Shown piece by piece: positions 1-9,310 of a stretch of DNA of 64,000 bases. Origin of the DNA: Bacteroidota bacterium (GTDB taxonomy: Bacteria; Bacteroidota; Bacteroidia; Bacteroidales; F082); contig JAHIUX010000068.1 of assembly GCA_018816765.1 (NCBI GenBank), positions 1-64,000 of the forward strand, in the 5' to 3' direction. The notes under the pieces were generated by a model. The model had not been told where the DNA came from, searched no databases, and saw only the letters and a list, made by a program, of their open reading frames with translations. Both the position numbers and the translations under genes were made by a program. Positions within the stretch are counted from its first letter, which is position 1. Each line of letters begins with the position of its first letter.

Positions 1-144
1 GCAAAAAAAAAAAAAAAAAATGAAAATTGCAATAATGTTATAAACAATTTTATTGTCAGCAATATAATACAAATCTCTTGGTTTGAGCGGTCATCTGTTT
101 GCCAGTGATGACGGGCACAGAGAATGCGAATCCAAGCAATCCAT

Positions 145-530
145 CTGAAGGGGTTTTATTTGAATAAACCCAACAAACAAGGAAGTCCAAGGAGCCTGAA
201 GGGCTCCAAAATGAATCACACCCAACCACCTTGGTCAATCGTCTGATCCATGCGGTTTTCACCGTCAGATCCGTCAACCTTTGCCGGTGTTATTCAAGCC
301 CTTCAGGCTTGTGATTGGATTTTTTGCCTTTTCTATTCACATTGAACCCCTTCAGGGTTCCGGGATTGAGGCCTAAGTCTGTTATATTCATGTTGAACCC
401 CTTCAGGGTTCCACGAAGAGGCCCCAGACTTATTCACATTGAACCCCTTCAGGGTTCTCGACGTAACCTGAAGGGGTTCAATATGAATAAATCCTAAAAA
501 CAAAGATATCCACGAAACCTGATGGGGTTG
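145..530. repeat. Array of ~17-nt hairpin repeats at ~50-nt spacing
   Basis: The best copies are GAACCCCTTCAGGGTTC at 344-360, 395-411 and 441-457: a 6-bp stem around a CTTCA loop. Variants keep the loop but swap the stem in a compensated way: CAAGCC/GGCTTG at 295-311, and GGAGCC/GGCTCC at 191-207 with the loop read as TGAAG. Degenerate copies lie near 142-158, 463-479 and 514-530. Loop centres fall near 148, 199, 303, 352, 403, 449, 471 and 522, so most steps are 46-52 nt. A TATTCA or TGAATA element lies on the A/T side of most copies. Orientation switches along the array. Function unknown; no cas genes or transposase are nearby. Confidence 0.8.
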
Positions 531-654
531 AACCATCTGATCAGGTGAACCGCCTCGGATTCAGGCATGAAATGAGATCATACTGAAGGCCGCTACAATC
601 TTGTACCAGATTCAGTTTTTCTGCAATCGCTACACCCATTTAATGATGGATTTT

Positions 655-687
655 ATAAAAAAGGGCCGCCTATTCAGGCGGCCTTTC
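655..687 (-). terminator. Intrinsic terminator of the GH13/GH31 operon
   Basis: The arms AAGGGCCGCC (661-670) and GGCGGCCTTT (677-686) form a GC-rich stem around TATTCA. On the minus strand the stem is followed by a T run. It lies about 20 nt past the stop codon at 709, where the leftward operon ends. Confidence 0.85.
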
Positions 688-708
688 GAAATCATACCGA
701 TTCCATTC

Positions 709-2100
709 CTATTCCAACACCAGGTATCCCCATGCCGGAAGGGTCAGGTGCATGCCGTTTTCAATGTTTATGGTTTCGGCAGAAAACACATCGGTGAATG
801 TTCCTGCGGCCTTATCATCTTCAACCACAAAATCCTGCTCATGGCCGGTGAGGTTGATAAACACAATCAGTTTACGGTCGTCTTTTTTGCGTGCAAAAGC
901 AAATATTTCGTCTGCCTTGCTGGTTTTCACCGGGCGCATCTTGCCACCTTCAGCGCCATTCCACAGTACAGGATTTTCCCTTTTCAAGGCATTCAGCCTG
1001 CTGTACATCCCACTCAGGTCAGTTCCGGTCCAGTCGATGGTATCCTTTTCAAAGAAGCGGAGTCTTTTGTTCAGCGATGCTTCCTGTCCGTTGTAGATCA
1101 GCGGAAATCCGGGTACGGTATACGTAAGCACCGCAAAGGCCTTCACTCCGTCGCCCATGCGCTCGTATTCGGTCCCGTTCCACGAATTTTCGTCGTGGTT
1201 GGAAGTGAAATACATGCGATAGGATGATTCGGCAAAAAGCGAATCGTTCTTCCTGAAATAATCCCAAAGTTGCCCGGCTTTTTGCTCACCGTCAGCGATC
1301 TTATTCAGGATATGGTGCATTTCCCAGCCATAATTGGCATCGAAAGCCTTGAGCATCAAGGCCCGTTCCCCTTCATCTTCGGCCAGCATAAACACAGGTT
1401 TCAGCTGGGTGAGCGCCTGACGAACCTGGTCCCAGAAAGCCACCGGAACCATGCCGGCGACATCGCAGCGGTATCCATCAATATCGGCCTCCTGAACCCA
1501 GAACTTCATGGCGTTGGTCATGGCCTCCCACAATGCAGGATTGTCTTCATATTTCAGGTCGGCCACATCAGACCAATCAAAGGGTGAAAGCACCTTGCCT
1601 GAAGAATCTTTTGTATACCATTCAGGATGCTCAGTCATCCATGGATTGTCCCAGGCCGTGTGGTTTGCCACCCAGTCGAGGATTACCTTAAAACCCAGCT
1701 CATGAGCTTTGGCTACCATGGCTTTAAAATCATCCATGGACCCAAACTCCGGATTCACCGCCACATAATCCTTCACTGCATAATAGCTGCCCAGGCTGCC
1801 TTTACGGTTCAGTTCGCCGATAGGATGAATAGGCATGATCCACAGTATTTTAACCCCAAGCTCCTTTAAGCGTGGCAGGTGTGTGGCAAAGGCGTTGATG
1901 GTGCCTTCGGGCGTATACTGCCTGATGTTGACTTCATAGATTGCTGCGTCTTTGGCCCATTCGGGTGTGATCACCTCGCTAACAGGCCGCTGATGGGTAT
2001 TTGATTCTTCCTTTTTCGTGCCGGAGCAGGACCACGAAAGGAAGAGCATGCCGGCGATCAAAGCCACCATGACAAGCATAATAAAATGTTCTGTTTTCAT
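709..2100 (-). CDS. GH13 alpha-amylase family lipoprotein
   Basis: Predicted exported alpha-glucan hydrolase of 463 residues. The N-terminus has one hydrophobic segment ending in a relaxed lipobox (LSWSC) followed by SGTKKEES, a K/E cluster resembling the Bacteroidetes lipoprotein export signal, so outer-surface display as in SusG is plausible. All GH13 regions are visible: DWVANHT (region I), DGYRCD with nucleophile D213, LAEDE with acid/base E241, and SNHDE with D303. The start was set at 2100, where the signal sequence begins; a longer frame to 2190 would read into the upstream gene. It is the last gene of the leftward operon, 10 bp after the GH31 gene. Exact specificity (amylase, maltogenic, cyclomaltodextrinase) cannot be told. 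Confidence 0.88.
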   Translation of the reverse strand: MKTEHFIMLVMVALIAGMLFLSWSCSGTKKEESNTHQRPVSEVITPEWAKDAAIYEVNIRQYTPEGTINAFATHLPRLKELGVKILWIMPIHPIGELNRKGSLGSYYAVKDYVAVNPEFGSMDDFKAMVAKAHELGFKVILDWVANHTAWDNPWMTEHPEWYTKDSSGKVLSPFDWSDVADLKYEDNPALWEAMTNAMKFWVQEADIDGYRCDVAGMVPVAFWDQVRQALTQLKPVFMLAEDEGERALMLKAFDANYGWEMHHILNKIADGEQKAGQLWDYFRKNDSLFAESSYRMYFTSNHDENSWNGTEYERMGDGVKAFAVLTYTVPGFPLIYNGQEASLNKRLRFFEKDTIDWTGTDLSGMYSRLNALKRENPVLWNGAEGGKMRPVKTSKADEIFAFARKKDDRKLIVFINLTGHEQDFVVEDDKAAGTFTDVFSAETINIENGMHLTLPAWGYLVLE

Positions 2101-2110
2101 GTATTCGATT

Positions 2111-4543
2111 TTACCAGTTAATATTGATTTGATTGGATGAGTTTTCGATGGTGAACTGTATCGTCCGTTGGTTGTCGAAGCCGGGAGCAATGCTTTGCAA
2201 CTGTGTGGCCATTGGTTTTTCAGGACTTATGCGTTTGCCGTTGGCACTTAATTTTGTGATATCCGTTTCAAAACCATGCATCACGAAGCGTATTTTTTTA
2301 TACTTGCTGGTGAAGCTGCCTTCAGCCTTGGTAATTTCAAGCTGATTTTCGGCCATTTTCCAGGAAACCTTGCGTTGGTAGAACTGTCCTTTTTCGAACT
2401 GATAGGTTTCCCCATCATCTTCATACCACATACAGGCCTGCGTTTCCTTTCCAAAATACACATGCATCTCGAGTGTTTCAGATGGCTGTTGGGCTGTGTG
2501 TTGCAGCACGGATTGCATCGGGATGATGCTTCCTGCTTTCACAAACACCGGCAGTTTGTCGAGGGGTGATTCGTGCAGGATTTCCTGTTCTCCGGCAAAG
2601 AAGGTATCGGAATACAGGTCGTACCACCCGCCCTTTGGAAGGTACACTTTTGCAAATTTCTGCACACTGCTCACAGGGGCAAGCAGCAGCGAAGGGCCGA
2701 AGAGATATTGGTTTTCGTAATCAAAATAAAAGATTTTATCGTCGGCGGAATAATCGATTGCCAGGGAGCGCTGCACCGGCATGCCTGTTTTTACTGACTG
2801 ATAAAAAGCAGCATAGATATAAGGCAGCAGGCTATACCTGAAGCTGATATAATTGCGCGAAATATCTTCAACTGCTTCGCCGTAGGACCAGGGTTCAGAA
2901 CGGTTTGTTCCTTTGGCTGAATGGCCGCGGAAGAAGGGAGAGAACGCGCCGAGGCTCATCCAGCGGGCGTACAGCTCAGGCGAAGCATTGCCACCAAAGC
3001 CGCCCACATCGTAGCCCACGAGTGAAACCCCTGAAAGGCCAAGGCTGTTAAGCAGGCGCACACCGAGGAGCATATGGTCGTCGTGGGCCTGGTTGTCGCC
3101 TGTCCACAAGGCGGTGTAGCGTTGCAAACCCGCAAAGCCGGCACGTGTAAGCACAAAAGGACGTTTGCCCTCCATCAGCTGGCGTGTTCCTTCGTAGGTG
3201 GCGCGGGCCATCTGCATGCCATACATATTTTTTGCCTCCTGATACGTCGTCTGCGTACCTTCCCAGCTGAACTGCACCAAAGGTGGTACCAGCTGTCCCC
3301 AGGTTGCTATTTCATTCATATCATTCCAGAAGCCTGTAATGCCCAGTTTCACGTTTTCGCGAAACTGCTCACCCCACCAGAGGCGCCCCTTCTCGCTGGT
3401 GAAATCGGGAAAATGACACCAGCCGGGCCACACTTGCGCCGTGAAAGGTGAACCATCAGGATAGCTGGCGAAAACGCCTTTTTTCAGGCCGTCTTCATAA
3501 GCCGGATAGCCTTTCTCGACCTTGATGCCAGGGTCGACAATCACCGCGGTATGAAATCCCATAGCTGAGAGTTCTTTCAGCAGGCCTGACGGATTGCTGA
3601 AGTCTGTCGGGTGCCAGGTGAAAATCTTATAGGCATCCATATAGTCGATATCGAGGTAGATCATATCCACCGGTATTTTCTTCTGCCTGAAGGTGCGGGC
3701 CACCTCAAGCACTTCAGTGTCGGGGGTGTATGACCAGCGGCATTGCTGATAGCCAAGGCTCCACATGGGAGGCATGGGCATACGACCAGTGAGTTTGGTG
3801 TATGATTCAATGACGGAGGCTACATCGTTAGCAGTGATGAAATAATAATCCATTTCGCCACCATCGGCCGAAAAGAAGGCAAAACGGTCGTTCGATGCCC
3901 CGAAATTAAACTGGCTGCGCCAGCTGTTATCGAAAAATATCCCGTAAACAAGGGAACTATGCAAACCGATATAAAACGGAATGCTGGTATACAGCGGGTC
4001 GCTGTAATCTTCATAATGCGGGTTGTCGGTATTCCAGTTTACATAGCCTGCGCCGATGCGGTTCAGGTGGCCGGTTTTTGCACCAAGCCCGATAAATTTT
4101 TCGTTGGGCTGCAGGGTTTTATAGGTCGTTACCTGGTCGCCGATCCACGAAGTGCCAAAGGCGGCATCATCCTGGTTAATGAGCTGACCATCGGCATTGT
4201 AAAAACTGATACGCAAAGGGTTACGTTGAATAACAATGCGCAAAGATGGCGATTCGAGCTGCAGGAAGCCCCTGTTTTCGGTAAATTTAGTTTTGCAGAT
4301 TTCGGGCTTCATATCCACTGCATAGCTGAAGGTTTTCGTGAAATCATCTTTCACCATCCTGACCCTCACCATATTTTGAGCGTAGAAGCTGATGCGCGCT
4401 TTCCCGTGCGATGCCAACAGTTCGAGTGTAGTGCCGTCCCAGTTGTGCGAAACCAGATCGCCGATGCTGATGTTGGTGTTTTTCTGTGCACTTAAGTTTG
4501 CCATAACAAGCAGTAAGTTAATGACCAAAATGATCCGTTTCAT
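2111..4543 (-). CDS. GH31 alpha-glucosidase, exported
   Basis: 810-residue glycoside hydrolase family 31 enzyme with an N-terminal signal peptide (MKRIILVINLLLVMANLSAQ), so periplasmic or outer-membrane associated. The family hydrolyses terminal alpha-glucosidic bonds. The nucleophile loop reads GFWNDMNE with D408; the acid/base region reads YDVGGFGG with D512. The N-terminal GH31 beta-domain (~30-230), the (beta/alpha)8 barrel with LDIDYMD near residue 300, and C-terminal beta-domains are in the usual order and length. It lies 19 bp after the second GH31 gene and 10 bp before the GH13 lipoprotein gene, so it is operonic. It may replace the GH97 SusB of the Bacteroides thetaiotaomicron sus locus (inference). 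Confidence 0.9.
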   Translation of the reverse strand: MKRIILVINLLLVMANLSAQKNTNISIGDLVSHNWDGTTLELLASHGKARISFYAQNMVRVRMVKDDFTKTFSYAVDMKPEICKTKFTENRGFLQLESPSLRIVIQRNPLRISFYNADGQLINQDDAAFGTSWIGDQVTTYKTLQPNEKFIGLGAKTGHLNRIGAGYVNWNTDNPHYEDYSDPLYTSIPFYIGLHSSLVYGIFFDNSWRSQFNFGASNDRFAFFSADGGEMDYYFITANDVASVIESYTKLTGRMPMPPMWSLGYQQCRWSYTPDTEVLEVARTFRQKKIPVDMIYLDIDYMDAYKIFTWHPTDFSNPSGLLKELSAMGFHTAVIVDPGIKVEKGYPAYEDGLKKGVFASYPDGSPFTAQVWPGWCHFPDFTSEKGRLWWGEQFRENVKLGITGFWNDMNEIATWGQLVPPLVQFSWEGTQTTYQEAKNMYGMQMARATYEGTRQLMEGKRPFVLTRAGFAGLQRYTALWTGDNQAHDDHMLLGVRLLNSLGLSGVSLVGYDVGGFGGNASPELYARWMSLGAFSPFFRGHSAKGTNRSEPWSYGEAVEDISRNYISFRYSLLPYIYAAFYQSVKTGMPVQRSLAIDYSADDKIFYFDYENQYLFGPSLLLAPVSSVQKFAKVYLPKGGWYDLYSDTFFAGEQEILHESPLDKLPVFVKAGSIIPMQSVLQHTAQQPSETLEMHVYFGKETQACMWYEDDGETYQFEKGQFYQRKVSWKMAENQLEITKAEGSFTSKYKKIRFVMHGFETDITKLSANGKRISPEKPMATQLQSIAPGFDNQRTIQFTIENSSNQININW

Positions 4544-4562
4544 GGTAAGAGATGTTGCGTTA

Positions 4563-7052
4563 TCAATGGATGGTTAATGTTGTCGGGTTGCCTGCCCAAA
4601 GGATACGGAAATGACAGTTTCCGGATTCGTCGAGCCAGTAACCCTGTTTAAATGAATCTATCTCAGCGGGCGACAAGGCGTTCAAGGGCAAATTGGACAG
4701 GTCGGCTTTCGCAGGAAACCTGCTCAATCCGTACACGATCACCTCAACCTGCCTTGTTTCGGGCATGCCGGCATAGCCATCGCCAAGGCGAAGGAGCCCA
4801 AGTTGAATCACATCAGGTTTCTGAATCCCGTTAAACAGCATCAGTTCATAGGCGTCTTTTTCAAGCGCATCAGGATTACGTCCGTCGTCTTCGTACATCT
4901 GACCGGTAATCAAGCCTTCGGTTTCATGCAAATAACAATGCAGAAACAGTTTGCGCGAAGAATAAGCATCGGTTGAATTCACTGCAGGAACGCGCGGGAT
5001 GACACTTCCGGCTTTTACAAAAACAGGTATTGTTTCCAGTGTTGTGGCGATGGCCTTTGTGGCCCCTCCCCTCACCCGTTCTCCTGTCCAGAAATCATAC
5101 CAGGTACCCCTGGGCAGCGGCACATCCATGCGTTGTTGTCCCTGTTGTACTACAGGATACACCAGCAGGCTGCCACCAAAGAAATAGCCGCCATCATAGG
5201 CTTCAAAGCGCTTATCTTCAGGATAATAATAAAACAAAGGCCTGACAAGTGGCTGGCCTTTTACAGTCGCTTCCCATCCCATATTGTAGAGGTAGGGCAT
5301 GAGTTCATAGCGCAGTTTCATGAAACGCCGCACCACGGATTGGGTTGTGTCGTTGAAAAAGATGGGCTCCGATGGGATGCCTGATCCATGCGGCCTGAGA
5401 ATGGGCGAAAAAACGGCAAATTGCAGCCATCTCCTGTAGAGTTCCTCATCTTTCACGCCCATGGCAAATCCGCCGGCATCGGCATGGATGTATGGAATAC
5501 CGCTAAGGCTCATATGCAACATAGCCGGCAACTGGGCCTGTAAACCTCCCCAGCTGCGCGAAACATCGCCTGTCCAGGGGAAGATGGCATAGCGCTGTGA
5601 TCCGGCGAAACCGCTCCTGTTCAGGTTAAACAACCTGGTCTGGGGGTAATATTTACGGTAATTATCGAACAGCATCCTGTGCCAGTAATGTGCATAGATG
5701 TTATGCACCTCATCGGCCTTGCCCAGTACATGCCTGATGTCGGAAGGATGGCTTTCGGGCTCGCCCAGGTCGCCCCACCAGCCGGCAACGCCCTTATCGA
5801 TCTGGGCTACGTATTTGCTCCAGAACCACTGTCCGGCTTCCGGTTTAAACATATCGATCAGGCCGGCATCGCCGAAATAAAACTTGCGGTTCACATAGGT
5901 TTTTCCAAGGCTGTCGGTGGCCAGGATGTTAAGTGCTGAAGCCGACCGGAAGTTCTCGAGCGTATCGATGATGTATGGCTCAGTGATCAGGATGGTTTTC
6001 ACACCTTTCTGTTTGAAACCAGCGATCATCCCATCCGGGTCGGGCCAGTTTTTTCTGAACCAGTCGAGTCGACCAACATGCCCCAGGATGCTGTCGCCAA
6101 ACCAGTTGTAGTCGATGATGATGGCGTCGATGGGAAAATCACGGGCAATCATGCTATCGACGATGGCGGTAGTTTCTGTTTGTGTGCGGTAAGCCATGCG
6201 CGACTGCAGGTTTCCGAGCGCCCAGCGCGGTGGCAGTGGCTGGGTTCCGGTAAGTTTGCCATAGCGTTCGAGTAATTTCGGGAAGTCCTCGGCTACAACC
6301 AGGTAGAATCGTAACGGTCCGCCGATGGCGCCAAAGTCCAACACGCCATCGCCTTTGCTGTCGATATCGAAATTGGCCTTCTGGGGATTGTCAACAAGGA
6401 CCATGTATTTTTTCGAGGAGACAAAAACCGGAAGGGAGTAGTTCAGGTTTTTGGTGCCAATCTCGTACCCATAATGCGGCCTGTTGTACAACTCATACAC
6501 CGATCCCCTGAGGTTCATTGCGTTGGCCCGCTCGCCTGTTCCATAAATCATTTCCGTTTCGGCCAGCGAAAAGCGCACACCCCGCTGACCTGGTCGCTGA
6601 TAAAATCCCTGCTCTTCGTCGAGTACCGGGCTTCCGTTGCGCAGGTAACTGATGCGAAAAGGGTTTTTCTCCACCAGCACCTGTATTTCATGCAAATCGA
6701 AAATCAGGCGGTCCGGGGACTCGTCAACAAACACAGTGACTTGTTCAGGTTTCATGATGACGGCAAAGGAGGTGTCCTGCTGCAAGGCCTCCATGCCAAG
6801 CCAGCTACACTCAACAATACCCGTTGTAAAAGGCCGGAAACTGATTTCGCCATCACTGACCTTTACATGCAACTCGTTGCCTGACAAGTGGTATGATTGA
6901 TAGGTTCTGTTGCCGGCAAACCGCATGGGTTTAGCAGCGGCAGTGCTGCTGACGGGCTTGATCAGTTGTGCACTGGCTGGGGCAAGCACTGAAAGCAGCA
7001 TGCCTGCAACCAGCAATGGCCTGAACATCCGTGAAATAAATCTGGCGATCAT
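4563..7052 (-). CDS. GH31 family glucosidase, second type, exported
   Basis: 829-residue GH31 enzyme with a signal peptide (hydrophobic 9-25, then ASA-Q). The catalytic loops differ from its neighbour: the nucleophile lies in WWGDLGEPE (D428) and the acid/base in HADAGGF (D525), so the two belong to different GH31 subgroups. IDAIIIDYNWFG marks the barrel start near residue 310. The stop codon of the upstream susA-like gene is 3 bp away, so the genes are translationally close. Likely acts on alpha-1,6 or other branched maltodextrin linkages, or as an alpha-glucosyltransferase; the sequence alone does not decide. Confidence 0.88.
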   Translation of the reverse strand: MIARFISRMFRPLLVAGMLLSVLAPASAQLIKPVSSTAAAKPMRFAGNRTYQSYHLSGNELHVKVSDGEISFRPFTTGIVECSWLGMEALQQDTSFAVIMKPEQVTVFVDESPDRLIFDLHEIQVLVEKNPFRISYLRNGSPVLDEEQGFYQRPGQRGVRFSLAETEMIYGTGERANAMNLRGSVYELYNRPHYGYEIGTKNLNYSLPVFVSSKKYMVLVDNPQKANFDIDSKGDGVLDFGAIGGPLRFYLVVAEDFPKLLERYGKLTGTQPLPPRWALGNLQSRMAYRTQTETTAIVDSMIARDFPIDAIIIDYNWFGDSILGHVGRLDWFRKNWPDPDGMIAGFKQKGVKTILITEPYIIDTLENFRSASALNILATDSLGKTYVNRKFYFGDAGLIDMFKPEAGQWFWSKYVAQIDKGVAGWWGDLGEPESHPSDIRHVLGKADEVHNIYAHYWHRMLFDNYRKYYPQTRLFNLNRSGFAGSQRYAIFPWTGDVSRSWGGLQAQLPAMLHMSLSGIPYIHADAGGFAMGVKDEELYRRWLQFAVFSPILRPHGSGIPSEPIFFNDTTQSVVRRFMKLRYELMPYLYNMGWEATVKGQPLVRPLFYYYPEDKRFEAYDGGYFFGGSLLVYPVVQQGQQRMDVPLPRGTWYDFWTGERVRGGATKAIATTLETIPVFVKAGSVIPRVPAVNSTDAYSSRKLFLHCYLHETEGLITGQMYEDDGRNPDALEKDAYELMLFNGIQKPDVIQLGLLRLGDGYAGMPETRQVEVIVYGLSRFPAKADLSNLPLNALSPAEIDSFKQGYWLDESGNCHFRILWAGNPTTLTIH

Positions 7053-7055
7053 ATG

Positions 7056-8930
7056 TTATTTTGTTCTTTTCAGTTCGATGATATGCACCGACATGGGCTC
7101 CAGGTCGATGGTGCTGAGGCTGGTGAGCACAGTGCGGCTGATGACATCAACGCCATGCGCATAACCATTCATGGATTCGGAAAAACGTTCAGTATGTAGT
7201 TTTTTGGCGGACTTGTTGTTGTTCAGGATCACCATCACCGAAGCTTTTTCATCGTGCCTGAAATAGACATAGATGCCATCGTCAGGAATATAATGGGTAG
7301 TTTTTCCCGTTTGTACAACCCTGTTGCTGCTGCGCCATTTGATGAGCCGGCTCATAAAGTCCCAGGCCTGGTTTTGTTCGTCGGATCTGCCATCGCGTGT
7401 AAATGCGCTGGCCGGGTCGCCAGTCCATCCACCGGGGAAATCCTTGCGGATAAAGCCATGGCCCTCATGTTCCAGTCCGGTCATAAGCAGTTCGGTACCA
7501 TAATAAATCTGGGGCACTCCCCTCACGGTAAGCACAAATCCCATGGCCATCTTAAACTTATTCAGGTCTTCGCCAAGCCTGCTAAAAATGCGGTCTGCAT
7601 CGTGGTTATCGGCAAAAGTGACCGTTTTAAGCGGATCAGCAAACAGGTAATCAACACTCAGTGATTCGTATAGCTTTGCTACGCCACTGCTCCAGCCATT
7701 GTCTTCGTTGAAGGCGTCGGTGATGGCATATTTCAGCGGAAAGCTGAACACATACGGAAGCTGCGACTGAAAACCGTCGCCATTGTTGGTATTGTCCTGC
7801 CAGTAGGCAACCTGGGGAGGTGTATTGAGCCACACTTCGCCAACAACAGAAAAATGAGGGTATTCCGCTTTAAGGGCCTTCATCCAGCTGACCATGAAGT
7901 CCTTGTCAGAATAAGGGTAGGTATCCATTCTGATGCCGTCGAGTCCGACATATTCAATCCACCAGATGCTGTTCTGAATGAGGTACCTGGCCACATAGGG
8001 ATTGGCCTGGTTGAGGTCGGCCATGCTGGTATCGAACCAACCTTTAAGCATCTTGTTTTTATCATATTCTGACGCATTTGGATCCATGATTGCCCCGCCC
8101 CTGTAGTTTGACCGGGTGAATTCGGGCCACACATTGTTCCAGTCTTTCATGGGTAAATTATCGGTCCACCAATGGCTGGTGCCATAATGGTTAAACACCA
8201 TGTCCATCACCATCTTGAGTCCATTTTTATGCGCTTTTTCTGTCAGGCGGACGTAGTCCTCATTGCTTCCAAAACGGGCATCAACCTGATAAAAATCAGT
8301 GATGGCATAGCCGTGATAGGAATAGGCAGGCATATTGTTTTCAAGCACAGGATTCAGCCAAAGGGTGTTCACGCCGAGTTCGCTGAAATAATCAAGATGA
8401 TCTTCGATGCCTTTCAGGTCGCCGCCATGGCGGCCATTTGGGTTGCTGCGGTCGGCTTTCTCGCGCATCCAGCTGATGTTGTCATTGCTCAGATCGCCAT
8501 TGGCAAAGCGGTCGGGCATGAGCAGGTAGATCACATCGCTGTTGTCGAATCCCCTGCGGGCCGCGGAACCGGGCTTGCGCTCCTTTAGTTCATAAGAATA
8601 AACATAATGTTGCTTTTTGCCCTTCAGAAACCTGAGTTCAAAACGGCCGGCAGTAGCCTCGTCGCCAATGCGCAGGTTAATAAACAGAAAGTCGGGGTTC
8701 CCAACCTGGATGATTTCCGAGACCACCACGTCAGGGTAGTTCAGTTCAACCTGCATGGCTGCAACGTCTTTGGCAGAAACCATCAGTTGCAACTCATGGC
8801 TGGCCATGCCATTCCACCAAAAAGGCGGCTCCACCCTGATGCTGGCAGTGCTTCCGGCCCGAAGTTGTGTTGAGGCAAGAAACAACAGGAGCATTATGGC
8901 CATTGTCATCGAATTTCTCAGTCGTATCAT
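7056..8930 (-). CDS. susA: Neopullulanase / cyclomaltodextrinase (SusA-like GH13)
   Basis: 624-residue GH13 enzyme with a signal peptide (MIRLRNSMTMAIMLLLFLAS). The first ~120 residues match the cyclomaltodextrinase N-terminal domain pattern (PPFWWNGM...LQLMV). Catalytic residues are visible: GIRMD with D336, VVGEVW with E365, and ADNHD with D444; a short C-terminal beta-domain follows. Size and domain order match SusA of the starch utilisation system, a periplasmic enzyme that cuts imported maltooligosaccharides. First gene of the leftward operon. The shared upstream region carries a LacI-type operator. The symbol rests on domain layout and context. Confidence 0.87.
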   Translation of the reverse strand: MIRLRNSMTMAIMLLLFLASTQLRAGSTASIRVEPPFWWNGMASHELQLMVSAKDVAAMQVELNYPDVVVSEIIQVGNPDFLFINLRIGDEATAGRFELRFLKGKKQHYVYSYELKERKPGSAARRGFDNSDVIYLLMPDRFANGDLSNDNISWMREKADRSNPNGRHGGDLKGIEDHLDYFSELGVNTLWLNPVLENNMPAYSYHGYAITDFYQVDARFGSNEDYVRLTEKAHKNGLKMVMDMVFNHYGTSHWWTDNLPMKDWNNVWPEFTRSNYRGGAIMDPNASEYDKNKMLKGWFDTSMADLNQANPYVARYLIQNSIWWIEYVGLDGIRMDTYPYSDKDFMVSWMKALKAEYPHFSVVGEVWLNTPPQVAYWQDNTNNGDGFQSQLPYVFSFPLKYAITDAFNEDNGWSSGVAKLYESLSVDYLFADPLKTVTFADNHDADRIFSRLGEDLNKFKMAMGFVLTVRGVPQIYYGTELLMTGLEHEGHGFIRKDFPGGWTGDPASAFTRDGRSDEQNQAWDFMSRLIKWRSSNRVVQTGKTTHYIPDDGIYVYFRHDEKASVMVILNNNKSAKKLHTERFSESMNGYAHGVDVISRTVLTSLSTIDLEPMSVHIIELKRTK

Positions 8931-9203
8931 ATTGTCAGTTGTTATTTAGCTCACTGCAAGTGAAGCCAGGGTTATGTATGGACTACGAAAGAAATGTAAA
9001 AATAATCATAAAGCGGGAATAATAAATTATGTTGTTCTCACGTCTGAATAAAAAGCATTGCAATCGGTTGATGGTTGTTAGGGCAAAAGCATTTTTGAGA
9101 CATTAAAAACCATGATCCGACACCCAAATAAAAAGGCAAGGCGCGGCGAAAGTGGACTGCATGACCCTGGCATCATCTGAGCGTTTAAGGTGTCTCGGGT
9201 TAC

Positions 9204-9217
9204 CGTAACCGTTTGCA
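9204..9217. promoter_or_regulatory. LacI-type operator candidate (site 1)
   Basis: CGTAACCGTTTGCA matches the site before the 41.6-kb amylase (TGCAACCGTTTGCA) at 12 of 14 positions. The 17-mer AACCGTTTGCATAACGA at 9207-9223 recurs exactly at 32444-32460. The central CG flanked by imperfect half-sites is typical of LacI-family operators. It lies about 55 bp upstream of the -7 box. Confidence 0.65.
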
Positions 9218-9272
9218 TAACGAAATGCGGTTAAATACACAGTAATTTCGAATCAGCTTTGGCCTTAATCAG

Positions 9273-9280
9273 TATCTTTG
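9273..9280 (+). promoter_or_regulatory. -7 box TATCTTTG of the rightward alpha-glucan operon
   Basis: Exact match to the Bacteroidetes TAnnTTTG element, 30 nt before the ATG at 9311. It implies a very short leader and argues against the in-frame TTG at 9278 as a start. Confidence 0.6.
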
Positions 9281-9310
9281 ATTTTTAACTCAAATGGTAA
9301 TAACTTGATT

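Larger units (their letters stand above)
1..708. other. Non-coding left end with repeat array
   Basis: No credible gene is seen here. Positions 3-20 are an uninterrupted A run. Positions 145-530 hold the hairpin repeat array annotated separately, and 661-686 hold the terminator of the leftward alpha-glucan operon. The open frames in this stretch are translations of the repeat and have no other support. Confidence 0.7.
8931..9310. other. Divergent control region between the two alpha-glucan operons
   Basis: 380 bp without a gene. It contains an operator-like palindrome at 9204-9217 and a -7 box at 9273-9280 for the rightward operon. For the leftward operon the best candidate is TACATTTC on the minus strand (8991-8998), one base off the TAnnTTTG consensus. 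The rest shows no recognisable structure. Confidence 0.6.

Noticed and set aside
23-51. Terminator beside the A run at the left edge
   Set aside because: The AAAATTG/CAATTTT stem is weak and AT-only; the gene it would end is outside the window.
145-530. CRISPR array
   Set aside because: Spacing near 50 nt is suggestive, but the repeats vary in stem sequence, switch orientation, have partly conserved spacers, and no cas gene is in the window.
315-536. Overlapping small reading frames on both strands
   Set aside because: Their residues are translations of the hairpin repeat; no start context, no homology pattern, and they vanish if repeats are ignored.
601-1227. 208-codon frame on the plus strand
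   Set aside because: Antisense to the GH13 lipoprotein gene, whose catalytic motifs are intact on the minus strand.
2098-2190. N-terminal extension of the GH13 lipoprotein
   Set aside because: It would overlap the upstream GH31 gene and hide the signal peptide; ATG at 2100 fits both the operon gap and the lipoprotein signal.
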